64,000 bases of DNA from the NCBI GenBank assembly GCA_003640385.1, contig RCAB01000155.1:65595-129594 (forward strand). Reading direction: 5' to 3'. The notes under the pieces were generated by a model. The model saw only the letters and a list, made by a program, of their open reading frames with translations, was not told where the DNA came from and made no database searches. The position numbers and the translations under genes are program-made. Of this stretch, positions 52,741 to 64,000 are shown in pieces. Origin of the DNA: Setaria digitata. Lineage: Eukaryota > Nematoda > Chromadorea > Rhabditida > Setariidae. The number at the start of each line of letters is the position of its first letter. Position 1 is the stretch's first letter.

Positions 52741-55450
52741 GGATGAACGGAAGTAATGATAAAATTATCAGAATTTTTTAAAATATTTCTGGTTAAAAAT
52801 AATTTTATTAAAATTTTCTTTAAAAAAAAAAAAAAAAAAAGAAAGAAAAAGAGGAATTAAAGTTTTGAAAGGGAGAAGAAAAAGAAATTTAGGAAATATT
52901 TGTTTGTTTTATGAAAAATTCTATGAATTTTATGAACAATTATTGTGAAAAAATTTATTTCGGATATTTCATGCAATCAAAAATTATAATAGCTAAAATA
53001 AAGTAAATTATATAATATTTTCATTTATAAATGAAAATCTGAAGTTAATAGATATAAAAGGTATAAATACTGAAAATGATTAATGTTTGTTAGATATTTT
53101 TGATGCCAAAGTTGATAAATAATTTCTGAAAATATCAAATAATTTATTACGGTAATATATCAAACTCTCTTATTCTTGGCAATATTGCTTTGTATGATAA
53201 TTGTAATTGCTATTATTTTATATTTATTTATATTTATTAATTTATATTTATAATTGCATTTGTTACTGCTTATTATTATCATTATCATTATCATTTTTCT
53301 TATTTCATACTTGTTAATGTCATTTTTTTTTTGTTTATAGAAATAAAATTTGTTTTTATTGCATTTTGCTATTATTTTTAGCACTGTCACTATTAAAAAA
53401 TTGTTATTATTATCATTCTTATCATATTATCTTTATTATGACAGTTATCAAATATCATCACTCATCATTCACTCTTCACAATTCTTCGTTTTTTTTTGTT
53501 GTATCATATAAGTCAAGATGAGACTAGTCATTTTGAATTACAAATTTTCAATCGTTTAACAACATTACTAGTCGCTGATGTAATTCTTTAATTAGAAAAT
53601 GCTTTCAAATCTCATTAAATTATTGGTTTGTAAAATTTAACATCAAAAAAAGAAACAAAAAGAAAAGACAGAGAGAGAGAGAGAGAGAAAAATAATTAAT
53701 TTTATTGAATTTGTGATTTGAAAGAAAAGAAAAAAAAAAAAAAGTAAATAAATAAATAAAAGCAAATTATTACTTTTACTCTTTTTTTTTTCCTTTTTTT
53801 TTTTTAAGCTCTCCTTCAATGAATCAAAAATTTTTCATTACCAAATAGTTTTATTGAAATTTGGGCCAAATTCTCAAGGGCGCATTATTTTAAAACTCAT
53901 TTCAAATTCTATGACAAGTTTGTCTTTTTTTTTTTTTTTTTTTTCCACGGTCAAATGAAAAAGAAAGGAAGAAAGGGGGGGGGGGGAAAAAAAACGAATA
54001 TTGGACAAAAAACAAAAATTTGGAAATTTGCTTGAAGTATGTATGTTCATCGAACATTTTTAATTATTCCTGCAATAAAGTAAGTATTCGGCAGAGAGAT
54101 TTATTTTTTAAAGAAAAAAAAAAAAAGAAAAAATAACGAAAGAAATAAAATAAGGAATTTTAAATATCAACAACAAATACGTTTAATTGAGCTGTTTTAT
54201 TTATTTTTTTTTTTTTTTGATTTTTTAAATCGAAAAAAAAGAAAAAAAAAAACAACGAAACTTCAAAATGATAAAAATTATAAATTTTAGATTATGAAAT
54301 GTATATTTTTGCTTGCTTTCTATATTTCATAGCAGCAAAGATCACGATAGATTGATGGAATTAATTATTTAACACTTCATTTATAAATGAAAAATGTTTT
54401 GAGGAAAAATAATGGATGTGAAAGTTTTCGAATAAGTCTTTTTCTAGAAACAAAACAGAATTGAGAGAAATCAAAGTTTAAAAATTTTTTAAGGCGCAAG
54501 AAAAACAAGTAATTGAAAAAAGAAAAAAAAAAAAAAAAGAAAAAAAGAAACGAACATTTTTGCTTTTATTTCTTGTGGTGTTTAAAAGAACAAGAAAAAT
54601 ATATATATATATATCACAATGAAACTAAAAGAATTATAAAATTCAATTAATTGATGAATTTCTAAATTTATAAAAAAAAAAAAAAAAAAAAAAACCAAAT
54701 CAATTACTTTATGTTACATAATTTGCTTTCAGATTGTCTTTTTGTTTTTTGAAATATTTAATTTTAAAACTGCTGAACTAGTGAAGACAACGCATTTATA
54801 TGTTGGTGAAATTATCCAAAATTCAATTTTAAATTTTAGCTTTTATTTGTTCGACATGGAAAATTTCTGATTGTTTATGAAATTTTAAATTGTTAACTTT
54901 TTTTTTTTTTCTTACATCTAAAAGCAAAAATTTTCCCATTTTTTCTCACCATTTTTAATTTATAGATGAAATTATTGATGAAAAGTTAGACACTGTAAAT
55001 TTATAATTTTTCGTTAACTGATGAAACTAATTTTCAAGGAATTTTTTGTTTTTTTTTTTTTTTCTTTTTTCTCCACCTGAATGAAAATTGTAATTTCAGA
55101 ATTTCAAAATATCAACGATCACAAATATTGCTCATGAAGTTCTAGTTCGTCTAATGCATTGATTGCCGTCTTTTCTTACAAATAACCATAAAATTCTGTG
55201 ATACAATGCAAAATAATGGATGGAATTTGTTTAATTCAATTGCATGAAATAATTATTTTTAATTTTTTCAGTTTTACAAATAATTTCATAACAAATAACA
55301 GTGAAAGAGTGTTAAATAAATCAATTTTTCCCTGAAAATTTTAATGGAAATTAATTTCTGGAAATTTTGGATTAATATTTATTTACTTATTTTGTTTATT
55401 TATTTATATACTTTAATTTTTTCAAAATTTACATTTATTTTTATATTATT

Positions 55451-55581
55451 NATAATATAATATTATTTAGTTATTTATTTCAGTTTTTAATATATTTTTG
55501 AAATAACAATCAAATTANGTTTATAATATTTAGTTATTTATTTCAGTTTTTAATATATTTTTGAAATAACAATCAAATTAA
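55451..55581 (+). repeat. Duplication across single Ns
   Basis: TTTAGTTATTTATTTCAGTT and the following 45 or so bases occur on either side of the N at 55518, with another N at 55451. The near identity suggests unmerged contig ends. Confidence 0.75.
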
Positions 55582-56560
55582 AAGTTTTCAAAAAAAAAAA
55601 AAAAAAAAAAAACGAATCCAAAATTGTTTTGCTTCAAATAAGTGAGAAAAAATTGAAGAAAAGTGAGAGAAAAAATATTTGTGGTGTAATTTTATCAGTA
55701 TATTTTCTCGTCTAGACTTTTCATACTTTCATATTTATTGCCAAATTAAATTAATTTCAAGACGGGAAATTTAAATTTTTTTCATTTCAAATGTGATGTG
55801 CTGAATTGGTTAAAGCTATTACTAAGCCATTTTCAAAACACTTGAATTATCACTTCGTTATTTACAGAAAAATTTAATTGATGCAATTATTCAAATGTTT
55901 TAATTACAACTCTGTCACTCTGTCATAATTATTTAATTTTTAAAATTGAACATAAACTGCAATATTAGCCTTTCTTTTTCTTTTTTTTTTTTTTTTTTTT
56001 TTTTTGATATAAATTTTAGTCTAACTCAAAATTAGTAAAACTATAAAATTTAAAATTCTCAAAGATTCTTTTTTTCTCCTTCTCTCCCTTCTCAACGATT
56101 AATTGCAAGAACTGATTGTAAGTAAGTATGATGGAATAATTTCTACGCAGCGTACGTAATATGAAGAAGAGGTACAAATAACAGATCCGTAAGAATCTTA
56201 ACGAATTCCAACACTTTGCTAGCTGATAATTTCAAATATTTGTTCAAATATCGACATGTGTCGTAGAGGAATTTGATTTCAAAATGTTAATACACATTTG
56301 GACTGCGTAACTTTTAAAAAAAACATAAATGTAACATTTTTTTTTTTTTTTTTTAATTCCAATTTTTACATAAAGTTAGAGCTGAAATTTCTGATAGCTT
56401 TAATTATTACATTACTATACTTTTAATTGAAATTTAGCAACAAAACTACCAATTTCTGAAAGTTTTGTTTACATTTTTTTGTTTGATAGATTGAAGCAAT
56501 CATTTTGCTTCATATTTCGTTCTTTTTCATCATCAGAATCCTTGCAAATGAATGATGAGC

Positions 56561-56943
56561 TGAAAACGGCGAGATGTCATCTGTAGTGGAATATTCAGAT
56601 TCCTAATTGGAATCTTCTAACATCCTCCAATGGATGAGGAAGAGTTAGAAACGGCGAGATGTCATCTGTAGTGGAATATTCAGATTCCTAATTGGAATCT
56701 TCTAACATCCTCCAATGGATGAGGAAGAGTTAGAAACGGCGAGATGTCATCTGTAGTGGAATATTCAGATTCCTAATTGGAATCTTCTAACATCCTCCAA
56801 TGGATGAGGAAGAGTTAGAAACGGCGAGATGTCATCTGTAGTGGAATATTCAGATTCCTAATTGGAATCTTCTAACATCCTCCAATGGATGAGGAAGAGT
56901 TAGAAACGGCGAGATGTCATCTGTAGTGGAATATTCAGATTCC
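56561..56943 (+). repeat. 85-bp minisatellite, about 4.5 copies
   Basis: GAAACGGCGAGATGTCATCT recurs with period 85 (ACGGC at 56566, 56651, 56736, 56821, 56906). Copies appear almost identical. Each unit contains two short inverted repeats, GATTCC-TAATT-GGAATC and CATCC-TCCAAT-GGATG. Upstream, about 56525-56560, a diverged fragment with CATCATCAGAATCC and AATGATGAG may be an older unit. Confidence 0.9.
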
Positions 56944-57531
56944 CATTTGAAAACTTCTGATACCTCCAGAACAGTCTGATTGATTTTGAACAGTCTTGTT
57001 TGATCTTCACTAATGATGTGTTAGCTAAAAGTTGATATTTTAAAAATATAAAACATTTTTTTGTTTTAATTATTCCACTTAATGTTGTTGAAATCATAAT
57101 TTGTTTTATCATTTTACAACTTTTATCATATTTTGATAAACAATCAGTAAAAAAAAAAAAAAAATTCTCACATTACATTTTAAGTATTACGTATGAGATG
57201 AGATTATGCATGATAATAATATTATTATGCATAATAATTCTTATTTTTTTAACAAAAAATTATACTCCTTGTAAAATGTTAGAGTTAAGTAGAAAATTTT
57301 TATCATTTCGATATCATAAAAAAAAAAAAAGAAAAAAGAAAAAAAAAAAAAAAAAAGGAGAAAATAATTGCTCAGTATTTCAGATAACTATAATTTCTCA
57401 TTTAATTAAAGTGAATAGTAAATGATTTAGGATTTGCAACGAAATTCATTACATATTTATAATTATTAGCGAAAAGATGTGTGATATTGTCTTGATGAGA
57501 AAGTGAAAGATAAGTTTTTCAGCTGATAAAA

Positions 57532-57861
57532 AAATGAGTAATTAAAAGAGAAAGAGGAAATAGGAAGATAGCATAGATAAAGAGCCTAGGCAACTTCTAC
57601 GAATTNAAAAAAAAAAAAAACGAAAATTTACTACTGAAAATATAAAACCACTGTCTTTCATCTCTCAAGTGATTTCAAAAAATTAGCCTATATTTTGTGA
57701 AAAATGAAATTTTCTGGAACAGATTTATATTTTCCTGGAAATTGGTTTTTTTTTTCCCCTGATAATCTATCTATCAAGTATATGCTAAAATGAGTAATTA
57801 AAAGAGGAAGAGGAAATAGGAAGATAGCATAGATAAAGAGCCTAGGCAACTTCTACGAATT
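57532..57861 (+). repeat. Duplicated 74-bp segment, one copy ending at an N
   Basis: AATGAGTAATTAAAAGAG through CTTCTACGAATT occurs at about 57532-57605, ending at the N at 57606, and again at about 57788-57861. One mismatch was seen near the start. A false join is likely. Confidence 0.75.
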
Positions 57862-58409
57862 TTTCTCGACGAATTTAATAATTTAACTAAAGTTGAATGA
57901 GAATGGGACTGTATTTTGAAGAAGAACAATTGACAAGAAAGGAAGATAATGTTGAGACTGCTGTTAATTAAACTAATTAGTTAACTAATTAATTAACTAG
58001 TCAATTAATCCAAACTTCTGGAGCAAAACAAAACTTTAGTTCATAATTATTAGGAAAATATAAATCTATTAAATATTATATATATCATTTTGTGCTTCGT
58101 TTGCTCTCTACTTTAAACTATCCCAATGAAATGGTATCTAATTAGTAAACATTTTCTTTTCTTTTTCCATTCTTTTTGTTCCTCTCGTAAATTTAATTAA
58201 AAAGAAAAGATAAAAACTCTATTTGAGAAAAAAAATTTTTTTTTTGAACTAAACATATCATTTGTTTGTTTTTGTTTTAATAATTATTTTAAAAATTTCA
58301 TACCTTTTCAATAATTTTTCATGAATTTTACAGCATCAATTTTTCTTCAAAATTATGAATTGAATTTTTAGCAATAAGCAAAACTTCTTGAATACAACAT
58401 ATTCATTGC

Positions 58410-58415
58410 TTTATT
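58410..58415 (-). promoter_or_regulatory. Candidate polyadenylation signal for the GPCR gene
   Basis: The minus strand reads AATAAA 54 bases beyond the stop codon. Its position is plausible, but the hexamer is common in this DNA. Confidence 0.4.
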
Positions 58416-58468
58416 TCTTCAAAAAAAAAAAAAAAAGAAAGGAAAAAAAAAAAAATAAAATGCATTAT

Positions 58469-59478
58469 TTACACATGAAATGAAATGCTTCGTGTTTTAT
58501 CTTCTTGTCTAATTGTTGCTGAGCAGTATCTGAAATTAGTTAATTTATTAATTAGGAGCAGGATAGTGTATAAAAATTAATCATCTAATAATATTTGAAA
58601 TAATCACAATACACTATTTAATTTTTAACCAATTTTTAACAATTAAAAAAGAAAAAACAAAAATCAAAGAGAGAGAGAGAGAGAAAGAGAGAAAAGATAA
58701 AATTTGTATTCGAATAAAAGTGAAATTTAAAGTGATACTTTTGAGTGATTTTTTCAATGAGTCGTTGAAATGTTTCAATCATTAGTTGACGATATCGTTT
58801 ACTTATCAAGCAGTAAAGACAGAAATTTAGTGAAGCATTGAGGAAAACAAGCTAAAATTGAAATTTAACAACTTATAAAATGATATGATAAGATAATTTA
58901 AAATGATGATAATTATGATGACGTAATTTGGCTACTTTTTCATTCTTGATCAAATTTAGCTTTGATTGTTTATACGCTTCATTTTCATTCACTTCGGCTG
59001 GAAATAAATGGAATTTCCAAACTTATCATATCATCTCCCAGCACTCTCACCTGCTATTTCGCAGATTTTTGGAGATTTTTCAGTGATGAAAAAGAAAAAA
59101 AGCTGAAATACTTGTTGGGTGACACATGTATAAGTGATTGTCACCAAATGATACTGTCCATAATAATTGGAAAATAGCCGAGCAGCTGCTTGTGGCCCAA
59201 CACATATCAATAACATCACAACAACAGCAAATAACATCGCATTAGCACTGAAACATTGTGCTACTGCTACCTCTGAACTTTGACCCCTTCTAACATCCTG
59301 AAAATCGTCATTTTGCAAATGCAGAAGTATAATTACAGAAAAGTTCCAAATGCAAAATCGGCAGCGAGATGATGGAGAAAGAGGATGACGTTTAAATGTC
59401 GTAGTTTGAAAAAAAAAAAAATAAAACGTTTATTTCATAGAATTTGAAAATAATTTTCATTAATAGCTCTATTATTCT

Positions 59479-59517
<39 letters not shown>

Positions 59518-60082
59518 GTCCTCTCTCTATCCCTTCTTTTCCCTCATTTCTTCATTCCTTTGATAAACTTCAAAAATAAAAATTATTCATTTCTGGTTTT
59601 TATTTATATCAGCAAATGTTACAGTTTATAATCCTACCACAATTAGAGTTGCATTCTCGACAATTGCAGCATTACCGTTGGCGACAGCCCTGTCACCATC
59701 GCTACTGTTATCATCAACATAGGTAAAATTTCCTCGTATACTCATATCACGATGAGCAATTTGACGTAATGTAATTATCAGTCGACTATTAAGTATGAAA
59801 ACAATTACTACTGGCAATATATTGAATGCAATAAGTGTAAAGTAATCCATTAAACGATAATATTTCTGTAATACATATATATATATATATAAAAATAAAA
59901 TTATTTTACAAGAGAAGAAATAAAATTATAAAATAAATTTTAAATAACAATTTTTTTTTTTTCATTTTATCAATGATAACAGACTTGAAATGAATTATTA
60001 TCACTGTATTCTCCTCCTCTCATAAATACTTTTATTACTTTGAAATACCAGTAAACTTCTAACGAAACTTTCAACATTCTCT

Positions 60083-60118
<36 letters not shown>

Positions 60119-60695
60119 ACAATCAAATTTAGATTTCGAAACTTTCCTGCAATTTTGGACTGTCGCTTAGGGTGATCACGTAGAATGACTGGCTTTTATG
60201 ATCGTCCCAACATAATTTAACTTGATAACAAATTGGCCATTGCAAGGAACACAGTAATGATACTGTTAAACTGATAAGAATAGCATGACGACTCAAACAA
60301 TTGGTGTATAAATTAAGTGATCGTAACGGATGACAAACAAAGATGTACCGTTCCAAATTAAATATTATTACTAATCTGTAAAATTATTGCTTCTTCTTCT
60401 TCTTTTCAGTTGTGAAATTATCAGAACAAAAAAAAAAAAAAAACATTAAATTTCATTAATTTCGCTAAAATTTGCTAATATTTTTGGAGAGATAATTATT
60501 ATCATCGCCACTGAATGGTTAAATATTTTGATTTCTTTTTGCAAAAAATTTCAATAAAGAAGAAGCGAATTTTTGCAGCATTATAAAATGATAGTGTTGA
60601 AAATATTAATTAATTATCAATAGAAACTATTAAAATTTTCATTAATGGAATTTTTATCATTCAACGAACTATTCCTAGTGAAATTTTTACCTTTT

Positions 60696-60730
<35 letters not shown>

Positions 60731-61873
60731 TATTTTGAGGAAGCAACAAAATGTTGATAGCTTTCTGCTACTGTCATAACCATTACAGGAGCACATTTTT
60801 AATCCCTTTTTTTATAATTTAATTCAATAATTTAATCAATTTTAATTTACTACTTCTAGCTTCCCAATGCAGAATATTATTATTTTAATTGTTTGAAATA
60901 AATATTTATTTAAAATAGAAATCAACTTACAACACTGATGATTTATAAAATGTGGATGCAAGTGTACGAGCGTATAGTGCTGAATGAATATAAACAGTAG
61001 CAAATGATGATGAAGCAATTAACGGTGTTATGGTACTTGGTATTACTTCAATTATTGCTGATACCAAAAATAAGCAATCACAAATTGCTAATGCTAATAA
61101 TAAATCCCTATAAAATAAACTATTTTGAATAATTAATAATATGTTTTTCACAAAAAAAAAAAAAAAAAAAAAAAGAAATCACACTATCTAGTCGTACAAT
61201 AGTGAAATTCCTAAAACTATACTCAAATATTTTCAAAATATCCAACTATCATTGTTATTTAATTTTAGAAAGAAAATAAAATTTTGATTTTAAAATGAAT
61301 TTTTACAAGTTTATTAAGTGAAACATACCTGGATGGAATACGTCGTGCTGAAGAATGCGTTGTTAGGATAAGAATGTTAAGAAGATTGCAAGCCAAACCG
61401 ATTATTGCAATAGTTGGTAAGCATATCACATTTGACCACCAAATTATCATCAGTGCTTTCTAAATTTAGTGATAATGATAATGGTAGAAGTAGTGATAAT
61501 ATTTTAAGAAAAATTTTTACAAAAAAAAAAGAAAACACTATCAAAATTTAAATAATTCAGATAAATTAGAACCACAGGATCATCATATAAATCCTTAAAA
61601 TATCATCCTTAAATGTTTTATTAAAGTTAATCGATCATTTGAGGTGAAAAAAAAAAAAAAAATATTTTTGTCTATTTTTGAATCACTTTTATTTGACATT
61701 TCTCATGCTTATTGCTATTTAGTCTAGAGTTGTTATCATACACATCTATTTGTTCCGAGATTGGATAAAAATCTAGCAATTTTTAAATGATCTGTATAAA
61801 TTACCTGTTGTAAATGATGAACTCCATGTGGTATATTATCACAGATATTTCGGAAATTGTTTTGTTGTATCAT
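58469..61873 (-). CDS. Class A neuropeptide GPCR, FMRFamide-like receptor type (8 exons)
   Basis: Exons in transcript order: 61873-61805, 61459-61329, 61107-60931, 60375-60147, 59865-59638, 59297-59112, 58851-58739, 58529-58469. They total 1194 nt in phase (397 aa). A short N-terminus (MIQQNNFRNICDNIPHG) precedes TM1 (ICLPTIAIIGLACNLLNILI). TM2 contains DLLLALAICDCLF, TM3 ends NLERYIFVCHPLR (ERY for DRY), TM5 contains NILPVVIVFILNS, TM6 contains LLICVGPQAAARLF, and TM7/helix 8 reads NASLNFCLYCLISKRYR in place of NPxxY. The last exon adds YCSATIRQEDKTRSISFHV. The ERY, PQAAA and N-x(3)-NFxLYC features resemble nematode FMRFamide-type receptors; the ligand is unknown. The donor of exon 4 reads CAG-GAAAGT instead of CAG-GTAAGT. 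A canonical in-phase alternative at TAC-GTGATC would shorten extracellular loop 2 by about 12 residues. No acceptor AG is visible close upstream of the first ATG. Confidence 0.88.
59483..59515 (+). repeat. TC microsatellite in GPCR intron
   Basis: (TC)n between GPCR exons 5 and 6. It supplies pyrimidine-rich or purine-rich intron sequence depending on strand; no further role is seen. Confidence 0.85.
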
Positions 61874-63547
61874 CAAAAAGTAAACAAAAAGAAAAAAAAA
61901 AAAAAGAAGAAAAAGCGAAATAAAAAAAAAAAAAAAGTGAGCAAAGAATCGAACTTTCAGATATTCGTTTTCCGAAATGATTTAAGAATGAAATTTTATT
62001 TTCATCGAAGAGATATTCTGGAAATTGATAATAATCTTTAAATATTATCAGAAAAAAAAAAAAGGAAACCAGTGATAGAATTAAGTGATATTGCTAAAAT
62101 TATCATATTTAAAATTTTAGAATATTTTATTTATAAATTTGCAAATGTTTAAAAATTGTTATTTGTTAGCCTACTTAGGAAGGTTTTAATATGATAATTT
62201 AAAAGTTGGTATGTGAAAGTTAAATTTTCTTCATGCATACTATTAGTTATCAGCTCTTGTCACCAATGTTATCACAGTTAACATTTAAACATAATTTCTG
62301 TAAAGTTCAATGCAAATAACTAGAAAAAATTGTTTTCTAATGAAACATACCAACTCATTTGGAAAAGTTTTTTGTAATTAATAAGTTAGCAATTAATATA
62401 AATTCGTTTGCCAGTGGATATATCAATTGATCATCATTATTTTTGCTATTTCTTATCACTATTTTTATCACTGTTAACATTTTAGATTTGCAACTAAAAT
62501 ACAAGTATAGTGGATACATCGCCAACCAAAAATACCGTCTTATTTTGGGTGAGTGAAAGAATTTAGGGTAAATTTATGGGAAATCATAGAGGAAAAAAAA
62601 GTTAAGCCAAGTGATTTGTAAATTGAAAGTATCGTGAAGTGACAGGTGAATGAGTGAGAAGACAGACTTACTACAACAAATTTTTTGTTGACATAAAGAT
62701 CACTCAACAATGAAAATCTCTCTAGACTGGGAAACTTCGATCAGTCAGTTAATTGGGCGATGAAATCTAATGAATGAATAAAGTTCAAAAGACTGCAATT
62801 AAATTACCTGAATGAACAATGAATATTTGGTGAATAAATTTAACTGACACAATTTTCTTCATCTCTAAAATTTCATAATTTTTGGTTCAAATTTTTAGCT
62901 CTATCGATCGATTACTGGAGTATTTTTTGGGTATGGTGAAAATTCTTGGAAGGATTAAATTCATCATCTTGAAATTTTGAAAATTCATTTTCATTGGTGG
63001 AAAAATTATTAGAAACAATAATTTAGGGATTGGAACAAGAAGCACTGCGAGAAACTTCATTTATCAATTTTATCTGATAATATCGTGAAAAAAATGAATC
63101 AATGAAATATTTTCAATAAATACATGAATTTCATTCATAAATGAATGAATGAAAAAGCTTACTCAGGTTTTACTGAATTAATGCTCATTTTCCCCATCAA
63201 AAATTAGTCTATGTTTGATTTCGTCCCATAGATAATTTGTTGGCTTGGAGGAATATAATTAATATAATATAATATAATCACTTAAGGAGTATAATTCATT
63301 GCTAGGATTAATTTTAAAATTAGTGTATTTAAAAAATGAAAGAATTCTAGAGTTTTTAGAGAAACATCAAAAGTAAAAAAACCTAAACTTGGTGGAAAAT
63401 TGTAGAATTTACATATAGTAGATGTGACCTATTATTCTTTCTTTTTTTTTTTTTCCAAATGAACTGATACATGAAAATTGTTTCATCTTGCATATATTAT
63501 AGCTTTTCCCCTTCAAAATATGACACTGTAATCCATCACTGCTGTAC
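61874..63547. other. Upstream flank of the GPCR gene, low homopolymer density
   Basis: From about 62050 the long A/T runs become rare and base composition is more even, like bases 1-1300. I see no coding frame with splice signals. It may contain the promoter of the minus-strand GPCR gene. A short palindrome-like stretch, TTTCATTCATAAATGAATGAA, lies near 63129. Confidence 0.4.
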
Positions 63548-63549
63548 TT

Positions 63550-63790
63550 AATGCCAAAACGACTTCAGTTCAAATAATGAATGAAATTTGCAAATGATTA
63601 AAATTTCGATTTCATGTGCATTGAGACGCCGAAATTGCACCAACCGCCCATCAGAGTCACACATAGTATCATGCTGTAGCATAGACATGCAAAGGCTCCT
63701 TGGTTCCGTCATTTTGTCTATTGTTGTTGCTGGCACTTGCGTGCTGTTGTCGATGCCTGCTCAATTTCTCTTCCATTTCCCCTATATTTT
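63550..63790 (-). CDS. Candidate exon of unresolved frame
   Basis: The segment is visibly less A/T-rich than its surroundings. On the minus strand one frame starts MEEKLSRHRQQHASASNNN near 63775 and ends YATA-stop after 35 residues. An overlapping frame is open across AGIDNSTQVPATTIDK, MTEPRSLCMSMLQHDT and FRRLNAHEIEILI, to a stop near 63548. The + strand is open too, giving a hydrophobic reading. No clear donor or acceptor decides between them. It may be a 5' exon or UTR, or no gene at all. Confidence 0.2.
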
Positions 63791-63915
63791 CGTTTCTCTT
63801 CCCTTATTCTAGACCAATAAGTAAGCTAGAACAGATTGTGAAAACCAAATTGTGAATAAGACAAGTGAGAGAAGATTTGAAAGAAGTAGTGGTCGATGGA
63901 ATATGTCATCCAAAT

Positions 63916-64000
63916 GTGACCGGATATGGGTGGGCATAGGCGATTCAGCGTGACAGCCGTACCGGATATGGATGGGCATAGACGTTTCTGCGTGACAGCC
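63916..64000 (+). repeat. Start of a 42-bp tandem array running off the window
   Basis: Two units beginning ACCGGATATGG and ending GCGTGACAGCC (from about 63919 and 63961) differ at several positions. The second is cut by the window end. The unit is markedly GC-richer than the rest of the window. Confidence 0.65.

Larger units (their letters stand above)
34134..58468. other. 24-kb gene desert
   Basis: I see no convincing coding exon. Contents are poly-A/poly-T runs, GA/TC and AAT microsatellites, minisatellites described separately, an isolated GC-rich patch and several single-N joins. The longest open frame is the 55-bp array itself (minus strand, about 51855-52706), which I regard as a repeat by-product. 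Regulatory elements of the flanking genes could be here but cannot be recognised by eye. Confidence 0.65.

Noticed and set aside
1..64000. tRNA, rRNA, spliced-leader RNA genes, CRISPR arrays and transposase or reverse-transcriptase genes
   Set aside because: Reading by eye I found no TΨC-arm-like segment paired with a cloverleaf, no spaced identical repeats with unique spacers, and no transposase or polymerase motifs. A covariance-model scan could still find a small RNA that I missed.

Overview
The window looks like nuclear DNA of a nematode, most likely a clade III spirurid or filarial-type worm. The evidence is extreme A+T richness, dense poly-A/poly-T runs, small introns ending in T-rich AG acceptors, splice-leader-type acceptors just upstream of two start codons, and a multi-exon nematode-type trehalose-6-phosphate synthase gene. 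The genus is an inference; nothing in the sequence names the species.

Layout. Bases 1-1100 hold a small patch of coding-like sequence on the + strand, probably the 3' end of an unrecognised gene or a decayed copy. Bases 1100-13080 are non-coding A/T-rich DNA. Bases 13090-28674 (+) are a complete trehalose-6-phosphate synthase gene that I could splice by hand into 25 exons (1304 residues: low-complexity N-terminus, GT20 synthase domain, HAD phosphatase-like domain). Bases 31951-34117 (-) are a four-exon RhoA-like small GTPase (205 residues), convergent with the synthase gene. It carries Glu in place of catalytic Gln63 and has no CAAX box in the simplest model. Bases 34118-58468 are a 24-kb gene desert with microsatellites and several minisatellites, including a 55-bp array of about 0.8 kb, an 85-bp array, a 40-bp array and an isolated GC-rich patch. 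Bases 58469-61873 (-) are an eight-exon class A GPCR (397 residues) of the FMRFamide-like neuropeptide receptor type. The right end has lower homopolymer density, a candidate exon near 63.6-63.8 kb, and the start of another tandem array running off the window.

The three main genes have no evident functional link: one serves sugar metabolism and stress protection, one small-GTPase signalling, one neuropeptide signalling. The observations most worth checking are the Rho gene encoding Glu63, two splice sites one base away from consensus (acceptor at 20172-20173 in the synthase, donor at 60145-60146 in the GPCR), a probable GC-AG intron, and a 55-bp array with no stop codon in any minus-strand frame. 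Several exact duplications lie across single-N joins and are probably assembly artefacts. I found no mobile-element protein, no recognisable tRNA or rRNA, no CRISPR array and no clearly new multi-gene system.
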